DNA of 64,000 nt from Ypsolopha sequella (Eukaryota; Arthropoda; Insecta; Lepidoptera; Ypsolophidae), in contig OW204012.1 of assembly GCA_934047225.1 (NCBI GenBank), positions 3,410,001-3,474,000 of the forward strand. The letters are read 5' to 3'. Position 1 is the stretch's first letter; the number at the start of each line of letters is the position of its first letter. The position numbers and the translations under genes were made by a program. Below, in pieces: positions 1 to 11,677 of this stretch. Under the pieces are notes generated by a model, which was given only the letters and a program-made list of their open reading frames with translations, had not been told where the DNA came from and did no database searches.

Positions 1-221
1 GTTTCCGTGTTTCAAAACAGATTGAAACGAAACCAACACACGCAGATAATAACGAGAAAAAACCATCTTTATGACATAAAGAAATAACGGTTAATTTCAT
101 AATGTAGCCACGATTTCAAAATAACTGAAGCTTTGCGTGCGTGGCATCTGATTAGAGCAGGATAAAGAGTTAAAAAACAAACGAGTTAGGGCAGGACTGA
201 GTTTTAGCATAGTGCAGCCCC
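1..221 (-). mobile_element. Partial TTAA-flanked MITE (cut by window edge)
   Basis: This is a reverse-complement copy of the element at 6491-6904. The terminal sequence reads toward GCCCC and is followed by TTAA at 222-225. The other end lies outside the window. It is non-coding and presumably mobilised by a TTAA-targeting (piggyBac-like) transposase, which is an inference from the target site. Confidence 0.75.
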
Positions 222-335
222 TTAAGAGAATGTCTAAGTCACAAAAGGAACTTACTGTCCAAGTTTTATGTTTTTAGGCCCAGTCCAGTCGTTTGGTCTA
301 GGCGTTACCTTTACTTCGAAGTTTAAAATGTCGAT

Positions 336-552
336 GTATGTTAGTTCAAAAGTACGGGAGTTCGGTGTACGTAAGTTCGAAAGTAAGAGGGTTCAATGTT
401 GTACGTAAGTTCGAAAGTAAGAGGGTTCAATGTTGTACGTAAGTTCGAAAGTAAGAGGGTTCAATGTTGTACGTAAGTTCGAAAGTAAGAGGGTTCAATG
501 TTGTACGTAAGTTCGAAAGTACGAGAGTTCGATGTTGTACGTTAGTTCGAAA
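336..552. repeat. 34-bp tandem repeat
   Basis: About six units of a 34-bp motif starting GTACGTAAGTTCGAAAGTAA. The central units are identical and the outer ones degenerate. It is a minisatellite with no coding signal. Confidence 0.9.
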
Positions 553-837
553 CTGGAGTACTAGCATGAACTTGCTATCGACTCGACGTCGATTCGATAA
601 ATAAGAATGTAACTCTTATTTCATTGCAATAATGGTTTTCGTTTGAAATTTATCGTTTTTATCTGTAAAATTTATCTACTCGCATAGCTTGGTTCTCATT
701 AAAAAATAACCACATAGTGGGCACCACACACACAAGGCACAATTTTTTATACGGAGTGTAAATACACAGCTATCTTTAAATGAAACCACATAATCTACTG
801 AGCATACTGAACAATATAATTTCTGACTTTTTAGGGT
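553..837. other. Gene-free AT-rich stretch
   Basis: No open frame, RNA gene or repeat boundary that I can support. Confidence 0.6.
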
Positions 838-1330
838 TTCGTAGTACCTAAAAGGTACAAAAGGAACCTTTATGGTGAGACTCCGTTATCCGTCCGTATG
901 TCATAGCCTCATAACGTTAGACATGAACTTTGGTACAAAAATAGCATTAATTTGCCTACATATCAAGGCGTACAAAAAATATGAAAAATTTGAAATTGTT
1001 CAAAATATTTCCAAAACAAAAATGAGAAAAATAAAAAATATTATCCTCAAATACAATGTAGGTATCAAATTGTAGATATTAAAAATTAATTGTAAAAATA
1101 TATTACGAGTATTTTACTATATTTACTGGCACGGGTTTCGAGAAATCTTTAAAAAACCACAAAAATATGTATGTAATCCCCCCTTATCTCCGAAACTGGT
1201 GGATCGAAAAATATGAAAAAAGTCATGGTAATATGTGCTTACGTAAAGATTATAGGAAATTCACGAAAACAAATGGCAACATTCCCAAAACTGTCGCATT
1301 ACGGAACCCTAGGTACGCGAGTCTGCCTCG
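838..1330 (+). repeat. Lepidopteran dispersed repeat, subfamily A
   Basis: It begins at a 'gggtttcgtagtacc' end and finishes near 'gcctcgcacttgaccggttt'. The interior matches, in reverse orientation, the copies at 23035-23815 and 24150-25145 (shared tracts such as the CCGTCCGTATGTCATAGCCT end). It is non-coding; the small frames inside are fortuitous. Confidence 0.75.
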
Positions 1331-1992
1331 CACTTGACCGGTTTTATCGAACTTCTTGGTCTGTGTATTTTATAGATTTAAGTTTCGGCAAAAGGACTCG
1401 AATCCAGAGCCGGCAAAAACCAAAAGAAATATATAATAGAGTGTACCATAGACTTAGGATAAAGACCGCATGCGTAGAGCGACCGCATGACACAGCCGCG
1501 TGTCACCCAGATACGCACAGTGCGGTTCGTTACGGGTGCAATGTTACGCATCGCGGAGCAACGGTTAATTCGCTTGATGCTTGCCGATAGAGTCTACTGA
1601 TAAATCGATAGTGGATGACTAACGATATACTAAGTGATCGATATTTTTGTAACAATCGATTGTCGGTTACATTACTTTTTGTTACTAAAAACACTATAGT
1701 CTAGTCCCCGAATCGTGGCAAAGCAATCCATTTACACCTCATTATCATGATACCTAATTTTTGAAAACGATAATGTTGACATGTATGACTTCGGTTACAG
1801 AATTCAACTACACATGGTTATCGTGGTAGGTCACAAGCTGTTATAGGGGGTGGAGTCGAGATAATTATGATAATAATAATAAAAATTACGTAATGTATCC
1901 ATTCTTACACATAATAATATATGTTTTACTCCTATATATATTATTTATTTACAAATAAGTACATAATTATATCGTCCCTTATCTATGTGTCA
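1331..1992. other. Gene-free stretch with a GC-rich patch
   Basis: A CpG-rich patch at about 1465-1570 stands out from AT-rich surroundings. It gives no convincing protein and has no visible splice signals. The remainder is low-complexity AT DNA. Confidence 0.5.
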
Positions 1993-2357
1993 TAAAGGCC
2001 CACTTTTTATGCATCAAAACCGAACAGAAAGTCGTTTATTTTGGCCTAGGGCTTTACTATTGTTTTTTATTTATTTACGAGAAGTTCGCTAACCTGCAAC
2101 CTTTACTGTGTACCATAAATGTTATACTTTTTTTTCCATTGTTTAACGGCCCTGAATACAGTCCTTTTGAGCCAAATATAATTTAAAGGTCACAAGATTA
2201 TATTTGTTTTATTTCCTCACACTATGCATTGAAAAACGTAGTATGATACACGGGCGTAAGAGCAATAAATTACTCGGTTACATTTAAAACACTCGCTACG
2301 CTCGTGTTTTAAATCGTCCTCGTAATTTATTCCTTTTCGCCCTTGTAGCATCAACTA
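1993..2357 (+). repeat. Dispersed repeat, direct copy of the core of 3834-4304
   Basis: About 365 bp aligns in direct orientation with 3916-4288, from 'taaaggcccactttttatgc' to 'cttgtagcat..actacta'. The GGGGGCGGTAT terminal repeats seen in the second copy are not recognisable here, so this copy looks end-eroded. Confidence 0.8.
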
Positions 2358-2502
2358 CTATTATTAAGGGCTTCATCTACATGAAACGACGAAGAGCCTG
2401 GTTTTCTCAGTACAGTTTGACACTAATGAGAAAACCAGGGTATAATCAACATAACAGCCGTTCCCTCTTACTTTCATTTGTAAAACGTAAAAATAATTAT
2501 TA

Positions 2503-2674
2503 TGATTTATATAAAAACGGCTCACCTCAATACGTGTTATTATCAAACTGTGAGGCGTAACGTCGTCGCGTAAACGTCTCCACTCGCCCAGATGAAGGCA
2601 GTCTAAATCTGCTGAAACTGGTCGGCTTTCCCGATCATAACACGTATTGAGGTGAGCCGTTTTTATATAAATCA
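2503..2674. mobile_element. 172-bp fold-back MITE with 38-bp perfect inverted repeats
   Basis: The arms at 2503-2540 and 2637-2674 are perfect inverted repeats (AACGGCTCACCTCAATACGT inside each), separated by 96 bp. A smaller inverted pair (CTGGTTTTCTCA / TGAGAAAACCAG) lies just before it at about 2398-2440. No clear target duplication was found. A minus-strand frame crossing it is fortuitous. Confidence 0.8.
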
Positions 2675-3427
2675 CGATTTATCCTCAAGTCTCATTTAAT
2701 TCTATAATAATTATTATGTTTCATAGATTAAGTTTAAATTATTATGCTGCTTAGTTTAAGTTTAGTTCGGCTTCTGCATGATTCAAATAAATACATGTTT
2801 GTTTTTGTTTTGTTTGTTTAGATAGCTGCGGGGCCATTGTATATTAAAAATAAATATTGATTGAGACGAAAATATCTTTAATTTTTTTTTTTTTTTTTAG
2901 GAACACCGACATAATAAATAAATTGTAAAAGTAAATATACATTTTTAGTTATTTGCCTAGAAAATTAAAGGTGAACACATCATGCAATACAATACTTTCT
3001 TTTTACATGAAAAACAAAGAAACCGGTCAAGCGTCCTGAGGGTTCCGTAGCGTTCTAATTAGATAAAAAAGATAAAGAATCATTTATTTAAATGCCACAA
3101 CACACACGAAACAAAACATATTTTAAATATAACTTTTTTATCTAAAAATAAAATTGATAAATACCACACTATCAGTGGAAAACATGTAAACATCTATCAT
3201 CTATCATCATCTATCATATAAACATGGAACGTCATGTGTCGTGGCAATAAAAAGGACCCCAACTCAGCATATGCTACGGGTGTTACCAGTTACATCCCGC
3301 AACGCTGTTATTCTGCTAGGGCCTGCAGTTGATATATAAGCACAGAAACAGTACACGGCATCCGAATAAAATAGAAGTACGTATATAAATATAAATATTT
3401 ATTTATGTCGTATATATAATTAAATAT
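2675..3427. other. Gene-free AT-rich stretch
   Basis: It contains an A/T homopolymer run near 2880, a short 'gtcctgagggttccgtagcg' remnant of the lepidopteran repeat near 3035, and 'atctatcat' iterations near 3190. No gene is supported. Confidence 0.6.
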
Positions 3428-3470
3428 TCGACTGATGACGGCCCCATACCGAGGGCCGAAATATATCGAG
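3428..3470 (+). ncRNA. Hammerhead-like hairpin motif
   Basis: CTGATGA at 3432-3438 is followed by a GGCCC/GGGCC hairpin and GAAA at 3458-3461, then TATATCGA. The flanking TCGA tetranucleotides can pair. This resembles the hammerhead core order (CUGANGA, stem II, GAAA, very short stem III). One extra C lies between CTGATGA and stem II, so activity is uncertain. Related motifs are at 32232-32270 and 35909-35944. Confidence 0.4.
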
Positions 3471-3833
3471 TAATAATAATTTTTTTAATTGTTTTAATAA
3501 CAGTATTAATAAAAAGCTCATAAAGGTTAAATATAATATATTTATATAATTAAAAATAAATATTCACATGGTATAAACTATTTAAAATATAAAGTATTGT
3601 GAGTGTTATAATTATTAGTTAGTAGACCTGAATAAAAATGCAATAAAAGCTACAAACTATATTTTGCAGTTTTGTTTTATACAAAACATTGTTACTAATT
3701 ACTCCTTCCAAAAACCTTTTTCATAAAATTTCAGTATTCGTTGTTTATTTTAGGTGAATTATACTATATATGGCGGCACGTCTACACGTTTGCCGCATTC
3801 CTTTTAGATATCAATAATCACGTCGGTGTCACC

Positions 3834-4304
3834 AATTTGGGGGCGGTATAATATATAACATACTTAACCATCTAACTGGTAATAACATTTATATATTTTT
3901 CAATGCATGTGCTCGTAAAGGCCCACTTTTTATGCATCAAAACCGAACAAAAAGTCGATTATTTTGCCCTAGGGCTTTATTATTATTTTTTTTTTAATTT
4001 ATTTACAATGGTTGGCTAACCTGCAGACTTTCCTGTGTACCATAGATGTTATACTTTTTTTTACACTGTTTAACGGCTCTGGATACAGTCTTTTTGAGCC
4101 AATTATAATTTAAAGTTCACAAGATTATATTTGTTTTCATTTCCTCACACTATGCATTGAAAAACGTAGTATGATACACGGGCGTAAAAGCAATAAATTA
4201 CTCGGTTACGTTTAAAACACTCGCTACGCTCTTGTTTTAAATCGTCCTCGTAATTTATTCCTTTGCGCCCTTGTAGCATAAACTACTAATACCGCCCCCA
4301 AATT
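3834..4304. mobile_element. MITE with GGGGGCGGTAT-type inverted ends
   Basis: The 16-17-bp perfect terminal inverted repeats AATTTGGGGGCGGTAT sit at 3834-3849 and 4289-4304. The interior is shared with 1993-2357. It is non-coding. The target duplication is unclear because the outermost bases are themselves palindromic. Confidence 0.8.
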
Positions 4305-4858
4305 AAATTATATTAGGTGAAATTTACTCAACCGCCCGAATTTCTATGGGAGTTTCAGTGGGTGATAAAGACTACACATGTGAAGATCAGACAAGGTAAC
4401 GGCAGTTCACGTGGCATCGAGAATCGTATTGTGTGGGTGGACTTTACACGATGAATCTAAAGCTATACACACACCGAGAAAAAATTCTGGTTCCGTTAAC
4501 CTGAATATAGTTCATTTAAACAGAAAACATTGTACTATATGTGACGTCTATATTTATTGTTCATTTTACTTATTTATTGTTCAGTTTACTTGAACAATCT
4601 AATGTAGACAATAATTCAAGTAAATATAACATAATTCTGTTTTTGTTTACAAGGTTTTTTTTACAAAACGATCTGGTAGTATTGTAAAAATATTTTTTCT
4701 CCGTGCACACGGCGTCCACCCACACAACTCACTGACGTCGTTTTACACAGTTTTGAGTTACACGAGCTTGTTTCAAATTCAAATTCAAATTCAAATAGTT
4801 TATTTTGCAAAGCAGGTATAGATATATACACTTTTTTCAAGTCAATGTATTATGTATT
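4305..4858. other. Gene-free stretch
   Basis: There is a short hexamer array (attcaa) near 4775-4797. A 60-codon plus-strand frame at 4411-4593 has no recognisable domain and is treated as chance. Confidence 0.5.
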
Positions 4859-4912
4859 AAGGTGATATGTAAAAGTTTTAGCGTCCCTGTTACTCCATAT
4901 GCGAAAAATATG
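4859..4912 (+). mobile_element. Fragment of TTAA MITE family (37944-38333 type)
   Basis: It matches the end 'gatatgtaaaagttttagcg' of the 390-bp element at 37944-38333. Only about 54 bp remain. Confidence 0.7.
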
Positions 4913-4984
4913 TGCAGTACAGACTAGACAAAAAATAACAGTGGACAAGTATGATGGAAGAATTCACCGGTCTAGGTAGGAACC

Positions 4985-5160
4985 TTGGTGGCGCAATTGG
5001 TAGCGCGCTTGTCTTGATAACAAGAGGTCGCAGGTTCGAATCCTGGCCCGGGGAATTTTTCAAATTGTCTTTGGGTTTGTTTCTGATTGATCTTTTTTAG
5101 TTTGTAATGCACTCTAATAATATTTAGAGTATTCATAGCGATGGATTTTAGTTCGTAATT
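4985..5160 (+). mobile_element. tRNA-derived SINE
   Basis: An RNA polymerase III promoter is visible: A box TGGCGCAATTGG at 4989-5000 and B box GGTTCGAATCC at 5033-5043. A tRNA-unrelated body follows ('tttgtttctgattgat', 'agtttgtaatgcactctaat'). The same body follows the B box at 36182, which makes it a family. The acceptor stem does not close, so it is a retroposed tRNA relative and not a working tRNA gene. Confidence 0.8.
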
Positions 5161-5176
5161 AAGTAAGTTACCTTAA

Positions 5177-5598
5177 GGCGCTCTTATCCCAATATCAGTA
5201 ATTTCAAAGTCAAATAGAACTTTCAAATATCGTCTAAAACTTCCAAAAAAAATACGCAATATAGTCCGACCCTTTATCTAGGTCTTACACGCGTGTGTTA
5301 CACGATCAGATAAACTTTGCTCGATAGAAATAATTCACGAACACAGCATGTAATAAGACCTTTCAAATCATGCCATTTCCATAATTCCACTCTTTTATTA
5401 ACGAAACATATCTGGTAATATTGCTCTTTAAATTTTCTAGGTCGACCACGTAAGTTAGTTTTAATAAATATATCCCTTATTTTTAAACAATTTAAAAACT
5501 GATAAAAACAACGTAAAAGTACAAAAGTGTTGTTATTTTCTTTACTTCTTACACGTAAAGAAAAAGACAGAGAGTCACTCTTCTGGGATAAGAGCGCC
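5177..5598. mobile_element. 422-bp TTAA-flanked MITE
   Basis: The 15-bp perfect inverted ends GGCGCTCTTATCCCA lie immediately inside TTAA duplications at 5173-5176 and 5599-5602. The interior is AT-rich; the minus-strand frame covering it is incidental. Confidence 0.85.
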
Positions 5599-5721
5599 TT
5601 AAGCATGTAATAAAATAGTGTAAGCTTTTTGGTAAATAAAGATATTATATTGTATTGGATTTCGCAAAATAAACATAACCTTATTTTTTGTTATTTAAGT
5701 TTTAAATAAACAAACACTTAC

Positions 5722-5826
5722 TGGTGTCGGTACTGCTACTGTTCTGCAGAAGATTCTCGGTGGAAGGTTCCTGGTCTCGGCTGCGAGCTTTGAACAGCCC
5801 GAACCTTACTGGTGCCATCGAACACC
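5722..5826 (-). CDS. Candidate host coding exon of unknown gene (possible start exon)
   Basis: On the minus strand a pyrimidine-rich acceptor (ccttttctccAG, ending at 5827) precedes 105 nt that stay open in one frame and end at a consensus donor, A|GTAAGTG, at 5721. An ATG at 5818-5816 gives 32 codons plus one base (phase-1 exit) of a polar peptide starting MAPVRFGLFKARSRDQEP and rich in Ser/Thr toward the end. The exon is GC-richer than its surroundings and not repeated in the window. I do not recognise the protein. The combination of both splice signals and an open frame is what supports it; the neighbouring exons were not found. Alternatively it could be a chance match in a decayed transposon. 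Confidence 0.45.
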
Positions 5827-6002
5827 CTGGAGAAAAGGAATATCATACATGTTATCTTGAGAATTTGGTATCTCTAGTATTATCTAGACCGAAGCTATGA
5901 GGGTTCGAAAATATGACGAAACGCTTCGAGAAAAGGTACGTAGTGCCACGCTTTCTTTGACTCGTCTTGGCGGGGGGCACTACCGTGCCCCCAGATACTG
6001 AC
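5827..6002. other. Short gene-free spacer
   Basis: Nothing recognisable. If the exon at 5722-5826 is real, this would be intron or upstream sequence. Confidence 0.5.
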
Positions 6003-6175
6003 TTAAGGCCACGCTAAATAAGCAACTCGATGTGTGTCGGTACAAATATCAACGGAAACGACATTGAAATAATGTTCATTTCAGCGTGCATTGAAAAGTG
6101 GCTGTTACGACAACCACTGCGTCTCCGGCTAGCGTAAAATAGGAGAAAATATTACTTTTCACATGGACGCGATGA
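6003..6175 (+). repeat. Dispersed repeat, first copy (pair with 42850-43025)
   Basis: It begins next to TTAAGGC and shares 'caaatatcaacggaaacgac', 'gtggctgttacgac' and 'cttttcacatggacg' in the same order with 42850-43025. It is non-coding and the boundary at the far end is unclear. Confidence 0.7.
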
Positions 6176-6490
6176 ACGAAAAAAAAATTTTGAACTTAAA
6201 TTTTTTAGATCTAAAAATTTCCTATAATTTGGTGAAATAATGATTAAAATCGCTTTAGGCGTTTGCAAGGAGTTAGAAAATTCTTGTGTTAATCATGTGA
6301 AACTTTCGATGACTTTCGATTTTTTTTTGTCAAAACTTACAATAGAAAAACAGTTTATGAAACTTAAAATTTATTTTTGACTCTATAATGCCTATCATAT
6401 ATTTTATGAAAGTTTTTGGACCACCCGTGTGGGAGGAGTAGGCCTTCAAAGACAGGTCCAAATTGCAGTTGGCGTATCCATTCACCTTAA

Positions 6491-6904
6491 GGGGCTGCAC
6501 AATGCTAAAATTCAGTCCTGCTCTAACGCGTTTGTTTTTTGACTCTCTATCCTGCTCTAATCAGATGCCGCGCACGCAAAACTTCAGTTATTTAGAAATC
6601 GCGGCTCTATTAGGACATTTCTACTTCTTTATGTAATAAAGATGTTTTTTTCTAGTTAGTATCTGCGTGCGTTGGTTTCGTTTCAATCGGTTTTGAAAGA
6701 TGGAAACTGAATCGCTTTTTTCGTAAAATTCATGCTTTTTTAAAATTAATGTAATTAATGGAACATTGAAAGTATGTTTATTTATAAAGTGTAATTAATA
6801 ATTTTCTTGTGTCAAAAAACATGCCATATTTTGTCAAATTTTTACGATCTACATTGACGGAACTGAATCCAATACAAAACAGATGTTTAGCATTGTGGAG
6901 CCCC
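6491..6904. mobile_element. 414-bp TTAA-flanked MITE
   Basis: The inverted ends GGGGCTGCACAATGCTAAA (one mismatch) abut TTAA at 6487-6490 and 6905-6908. A second, inverted copy is at the window start (1-221). Non-coding. Confidence 0.85.
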
Positions 6905-6908
6905 TTAA

Positions 6909-8400
6909 GGGTTCTCAAACAAAATTCAGTGAAATCCACTAAGTCTCACGGAAAATCGTTTATCCTAGACAGCGACTCTATAAAAAGTTTTTCATTCAAT
7001 AAGAACTATTACGAAAGATTTGACCTACGTGATTGTACATTTAGACCGAGAGCTAGCAACCAAATCGGTCATGTACCAAGCCAAGCCGCCGCACATACTG
7101 GTATTTGGGTAATTTAGCCGGCCAAAAGTCAATTTCACGGAATTCATTAAAAAGGGTTTTTGTCGACTACCTGAGTAAGGGGACATTCCAGAGAACAATA
7201 GACAGTATTTTCAGACATTCTCCTGTGCGCGCCGTGCTGCCAAAATCAGTCGAAACTTGATCATTGAACCTCGTGTACGTGTCTGTTCTCGGCAATTTTT
7301 TGAGCCGTGGGCGCGATGACGCGTTCGCCGGCTGATATCTGAGCCCACATGAAAATTATTATTATTTTGGTACTTTTAATTAACGCTGGCAACCCCTTCC
7401 CACCACCCGATCGATTAAAATTTTTTTGGGTATAGAGCAACTGTTTGAAAAAAAAAATAAAGTCGCTGAGCCCAAATTTTTTTTTCATTTTTTTCCCTAC
7501 CCCACTACACCCGCACCCACCGCCCGCGGCCTGCCAGCACGAAGATTATCGGAAAAGGTTGTTCAGGGAAGTAGCTTACGGAGTTTCAATACAGCTGAAG
7601 CCACATGACCGATTTGGTCGCTAGCTCTTAGACTAATTATTTTTTGCTAGTCTTAGATTTCCAAGCTCTGAATAATAAAAAAAATGTAGGACAAATCTTC
7701 CGTAATAAAAAGGTTACCTAACTAAAGATTAACTTCTAATCTTTTAAAATTTACCTTTTGTTTTGTTTTAAAAAACGTTGTTGCTGAACCAATCACTTTG
7801 AAGCAACCGTGATTGTAGCGATTCCATTTTTTTGCTCGCGAGTGTAGTTCTTATTGAATAAAATAGTATATTTCGTGACAACGTGAGCCGAAGGCGAACG
7901 TCGAAAGCTTACATTCCGAGGGTAAAAAAACCCATTTTTTACTCGTTGCGAACGATACTTTTTCTACTACCTGATTTATGTATTTAAATATTTAATTTTT
8001 CCTTTCAAATTTAATGTATTTTATGACTTTGCAAAGCACGGCGCGGTTCTCACCTTTTTTTTTCAGGCTTCGGCCGGGTGACATTTATTTGTGGCCAGTA
8101 TCATTTTGCGAAAAGAGTGTCGATATAATCCATTATGTCGTGACTCGGAACGCAGGGAATTTCGATTCTAAAGACAAACTAAGGACGTCAAAAAGAACCT
8201 AGTTTAGCATGAAATGAAGACAAACGTCAAAAACAACCTAATTTTGCAATAAATGAAATTTCAATACGATATTTCAAACTGACCTGATAGTCATTCCGCA
8301 ACTGGGCCCGGTCGATTTTCAAAACTAATTTCGAGTATTAAATGGAACTTTTTCATAAAGGTAGTAGAAAAAAGGACTTTTTATAACTGGCTGCCCAGGA
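6909..8400. other. Gene-free stretch
   Basis: A GC-richer patch at 7480-7545 (proline-type codons on the plus strand) and one near 7300 do not form a coherent exon. Small frames on both strands have no recognisable domains. Confidence 0.5.
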
Positions 8401-10077
8401 TAAACGGTTTTCCATGATACTTCGTGTATTTCACTGATTTTTGCTTGTCATAGTATCATTAAGGTGACAAAAGCAAGCCGCTAAAATAGTAGCATCTGGA
8501 AAACGATTCTCCCGTTGAGCACGGAACCCTAATATCTTAACCGCTATTATTTTTCCTGTAATCGTTACGTAATTTGTTTTGTATTTTCAGTTTGATTACA
8601 AAAATTAAATCTTCAAAGACAGTTCATGATACGATTCGTAATATACTTTTACAATTGACACTTTAAAAAAAATGAAATCAAAGTCGCTGATAGCTTGATG
8701 TTGTCTCATTCATACACATTTTTTTTATAAATTTGTCACTACTAAAAAAGTGTAAAAATGTTTATACTGAAAATTGAGTTTTCTTAAAATTACTTCCTGT
8801 ATTTTATTTTGGCAAATTATAAAAGGCTATTTTATGGTCTTCTAATCAGACTATTTTGCAATGAAAAACTTTAGAAAAAAAAAAAAGCCTTCAAAGTCAG
8901 CTACTGTTTGCTTTACGTCGGATCACATCACGTCGTCGGAGAAACTCTCGGACGCTTGCTCGTTGTTAATGAATTGATATTGGTGTCGATTCGTTGTAAC
9001 AAGACTTAACTTATTTGACAGGACTAACCTTATTTTAAGAGTCCTGTCTTTGTTTTTCCGACGCGGAAAGAAAAAGAAAGAACGCCTAAATTAAGTTAAG
9101 TTAAGTTAATGTAAATAGTCCTCTTATATATACGTTGTGTAAATTTATAAAATTAAATAATATTAAATTATAAAAGAATTAATTCTTAGAGTAATAATCT
9201 TAATATATATATATATATATTTTTAATATACACAATATATATATTTGGTATTCATTACTGTTACCTAAGTATATTAATATTTATTTATTTTGTTGTAAGT
9301 ACTCATAGATGTAGAAGTTTACTATATTCTATGTTTGTAGTTTCACGCTTGAAAATTCAAGTATAGGAAAAAAAAAATAAAAAAATCTCTGTAATAAGCT
9401 TTCTTCCTATGAGTCTTTTCGCTTAAAACAAGATATTGGCGGAACTAATGTGCGCAGACACGTTTAAAGAAGCCAGATAAAACGGCTAATAATAATAATA
9501 ATAATAAGTTAAGTTCTGTCAGATAAATTAAAACGTGTTACACCGACTCGACACCACAGCTGTAAGTAACGCTGCCAGCGTCTTGGATACCCTCCCCAGC
9601 GGCAACGACTTGAAAAACATTCTTCATTTAATATAGGATACTTATACTTTTTCTTTAATTATAGGATGTACATATTAATTGGTAGGTAATTTTAATTTCG
9701 ATTAATTTTTGTTTTAAACGTACGTAATCTTTGTTTTACTTTAAATACTCCTTGTCTACAAAATTAATAATACCTTACTACGTTACTACATATTTACTTT
9801 GGCCAAAGAATTAGTTTGGCATTCAACGTGGCAACGTCGCCAGCCTTTTAGGCACCCCTTCTAATGACGTCAGCGATCTAGCCAGCATTTTATATTTATT
9901 ATATATATTTTAGGTTTACTTTGTGGTATGTTTGTGCGCTTATGACCTGCACCTTACTTTTTGAGAAAACTGATTAATTAGGCTAAAGACAATAATTTAG
10001 ATCTAAACTAAGTAAAAATAAATAAATTACCTAAAACAAATTAAATTAAATAAAAAACTTTTTCCAAATCGCTGCCA
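8401..10077. other. Gene-free AT-rich stretch
   Basis: It holds a short lepidopteran-repeat remnant ending 'gcacggaaccctaa' near 8520, a perfect 9-bp hairpin (GACAGGACT/AGTCCTGTC) at about 9018-9050, a TAAGT iteration near 9105, a (TA)n run near 9203-9220 and an (AAT)n run near 9490. No gene is supported. Confidence 0.6.
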
Positions 10078-10230
10078 GATGGGAGGGCACCCAAGACACT
10101 GGCAGCGTTACCTCGTTGGATGGCCAAGACACTGGCCAGCGTTACCTCGTTGGATGGCCAAGACACTGGCCAGCGTTACCTCGTTGGATGGCCAAGACAC
10201 TGGCCAGCGTTACCTCGTTGGATGGCTAAG
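10078..10230. repeat. 34-bp GC-rich tandem repeat
   Basis: Four and a half near-identical units of a 34-bp motif beginning GTTACCTCGTTGGATGGCCA. The repeat keeps two plus-strand frames open, which is not evidence of a gene. A GC-rich, non-repeated tail continues to about 10380. Confidence 0.9.
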
Positions 10231-10439
10231 CTTATCCGTTGTCCGAGGTACGCCCCAGCCCTCGGGTCACCCGAGGCATCGACCAGGCGCGACGATATTT
10301 CGTGGAACAGTCGACGCGCCTCTGGCCCCCACGGCCCCAGTGTTTCGACGGCAAACGGCGCAAATATGTAACCCGCTCCCAGGGCTGCTGTTTACTTTGT
10401 TAGATTTATTATTTCAGGTCATCTTTAGTTGAGTTTTTT

Positions 10440-10745
10440 TATGTTAGTTATATCCGTCAGAGATCGAAGGTGACCGACATAGCCTGCCGAATCAGTAAGT
10501 TGAAGTGGCAGTGGACTAGCCATATTTGTCGCTGACGTGATCACCGTTGGGACCGTAAGACATTGGAATGGAGACCGCAAGTACACTAAAGCGCAGCGTA
10601 GGCCGCCCTCGTGTCCGCTGGACTGACGATCTGAAGGACGTTGCGGGTGGCGCCTGGATGAGGATGACTGAGGACCGCCAAGAGTGGCGTAATATTGGGG
10701 AGGCCTATGTCCAGCAGTGGACGAATACAGGCTGATGGATGGATG
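10440..10745 (+). pseudogene. Decayed 3' end of an RTE-type LINE
   Basis: Broken frames spell out the familiar C-terminal tail of RTE-clade reverse transcriptases (segments LEWRP, RPPSCPLD/RRP-type, EWR.IGEAYVQQW-like), ending in a GATG-rich tail (ggatggatggatgaatg) typical of these elements. Several stops and frame changes show it is dead. A shorter tail of the same type lies near 27120-27200. Confidence 0.6.
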
Positions 10746-10763
10746 GATGAATGTATGGATAAT

Positions 10764-11166
10764 AAAGTTTTAGCGTCCCTGCTACTCCATATGCGAAAAA
10801 ACCCTCAGTGCGAGAAGGACGGATTCGTGGAAAAGTAGCAAAAAGTCGGTTTTTATTAACATAAAATGTACTAAAGTTGCCATCAAAATTTCGTTAAACA
10901 GGTCCTAGATACCGTTAAAACCCATCTAATAGAATGTAATTGCAGTCCATATGTCATTCTAAATTGTTAAACCAGGAGAATTGGTGTCGAAAAAGACCTC
11001 ATTTCAATAAATATTTCTATCGAGCCGAATTTTTCCAATCACGTTTCAGTTTTAACAGGTCCGTAGAAAAAGAATCCAAAAACAATACACTATTTTATCA
11101 AATTAATACATTATTTACTGAATTAGATATGCAAGTTCTTAAAGTGTCGATTTGTTCCGTAGCGCC
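10764..11166 (+). mobile_element. TTAA MITE, 390-bp family, 5'-truncated copy
   Basis: It aligns along its length with 37944-38333 (inverted) and 30888-31295. It ends GTAGCGCC followed by TTAA at 11167-11170; the left tip is missing. The frame inside at 10940-11170 is fortuitous. Confidence 0.8.
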
Positions 11167-11170
11167 TTAA

Positions 11171-11677
11171 GTTTCTTGTTTAATAAACATCAATTATATA
11201 TTTAAACAAAAATACGTATTTCGTATTATTTTGTAAAGTAAGTAGATAGGGTAACAACAAATTTTTGAAAGCTTGACAAAAACGAGTTTGGCACGTTGAC
11301 AGGTGACAACCAAATATTTTGGTCATATAGTATTATGGTATGGCTACATGTGTAGCGCCCTAATTCTTTCGACACTCTTTTTTCCAAACTGTAATCCTAT
11401 CTATCCGGCTATATTTTGAGGAGTGTGCGCAGGAATTACACGATCTAATTACAAGATTTAATTCCCTCGTCCTCCTTCTACCACCGAAATAGTCAACGCG
11501 CAGTAAAGTGTCCACCTTATTTTGTCTATATTCTTTTAAATCCTCATTTATCATTCTGTCCATCTGAAATATGAAACTTCCGGCTGACGTCCAAGTAACC
11601 GGATACCTATTCCTTACCTAAATTCCTTTTAGGCGAGGGTATCCAGAGAAATATGTCATGCTCCACTCGTCTATCCT
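11171..11677. other. Gene-free stretch
   Basis: No repeat partner in the window and no recognisable protein. The minus-strand 67-codon frame at 11360-11563 is unsupported. Confidence 0.5.

Noticed and set aside
4985..5060. Functional tRNA gene
   Set aside because: A and B boxes are good, but the acceptor stem does not pair and a family-specific tail follows. It is a SINE.
7261..7608. Overlapping plus and minus frames with a proline-rich plus-strand segment
   Set aside because: No splice signals, domain or repeat partner; the composition explains the open frames.
10079..10432. 117-codon and 83-codon plus-strand proteins
   Set aside because: They are largely translations of the 34-bp repeat followed by unsupported GC-rich sequence.
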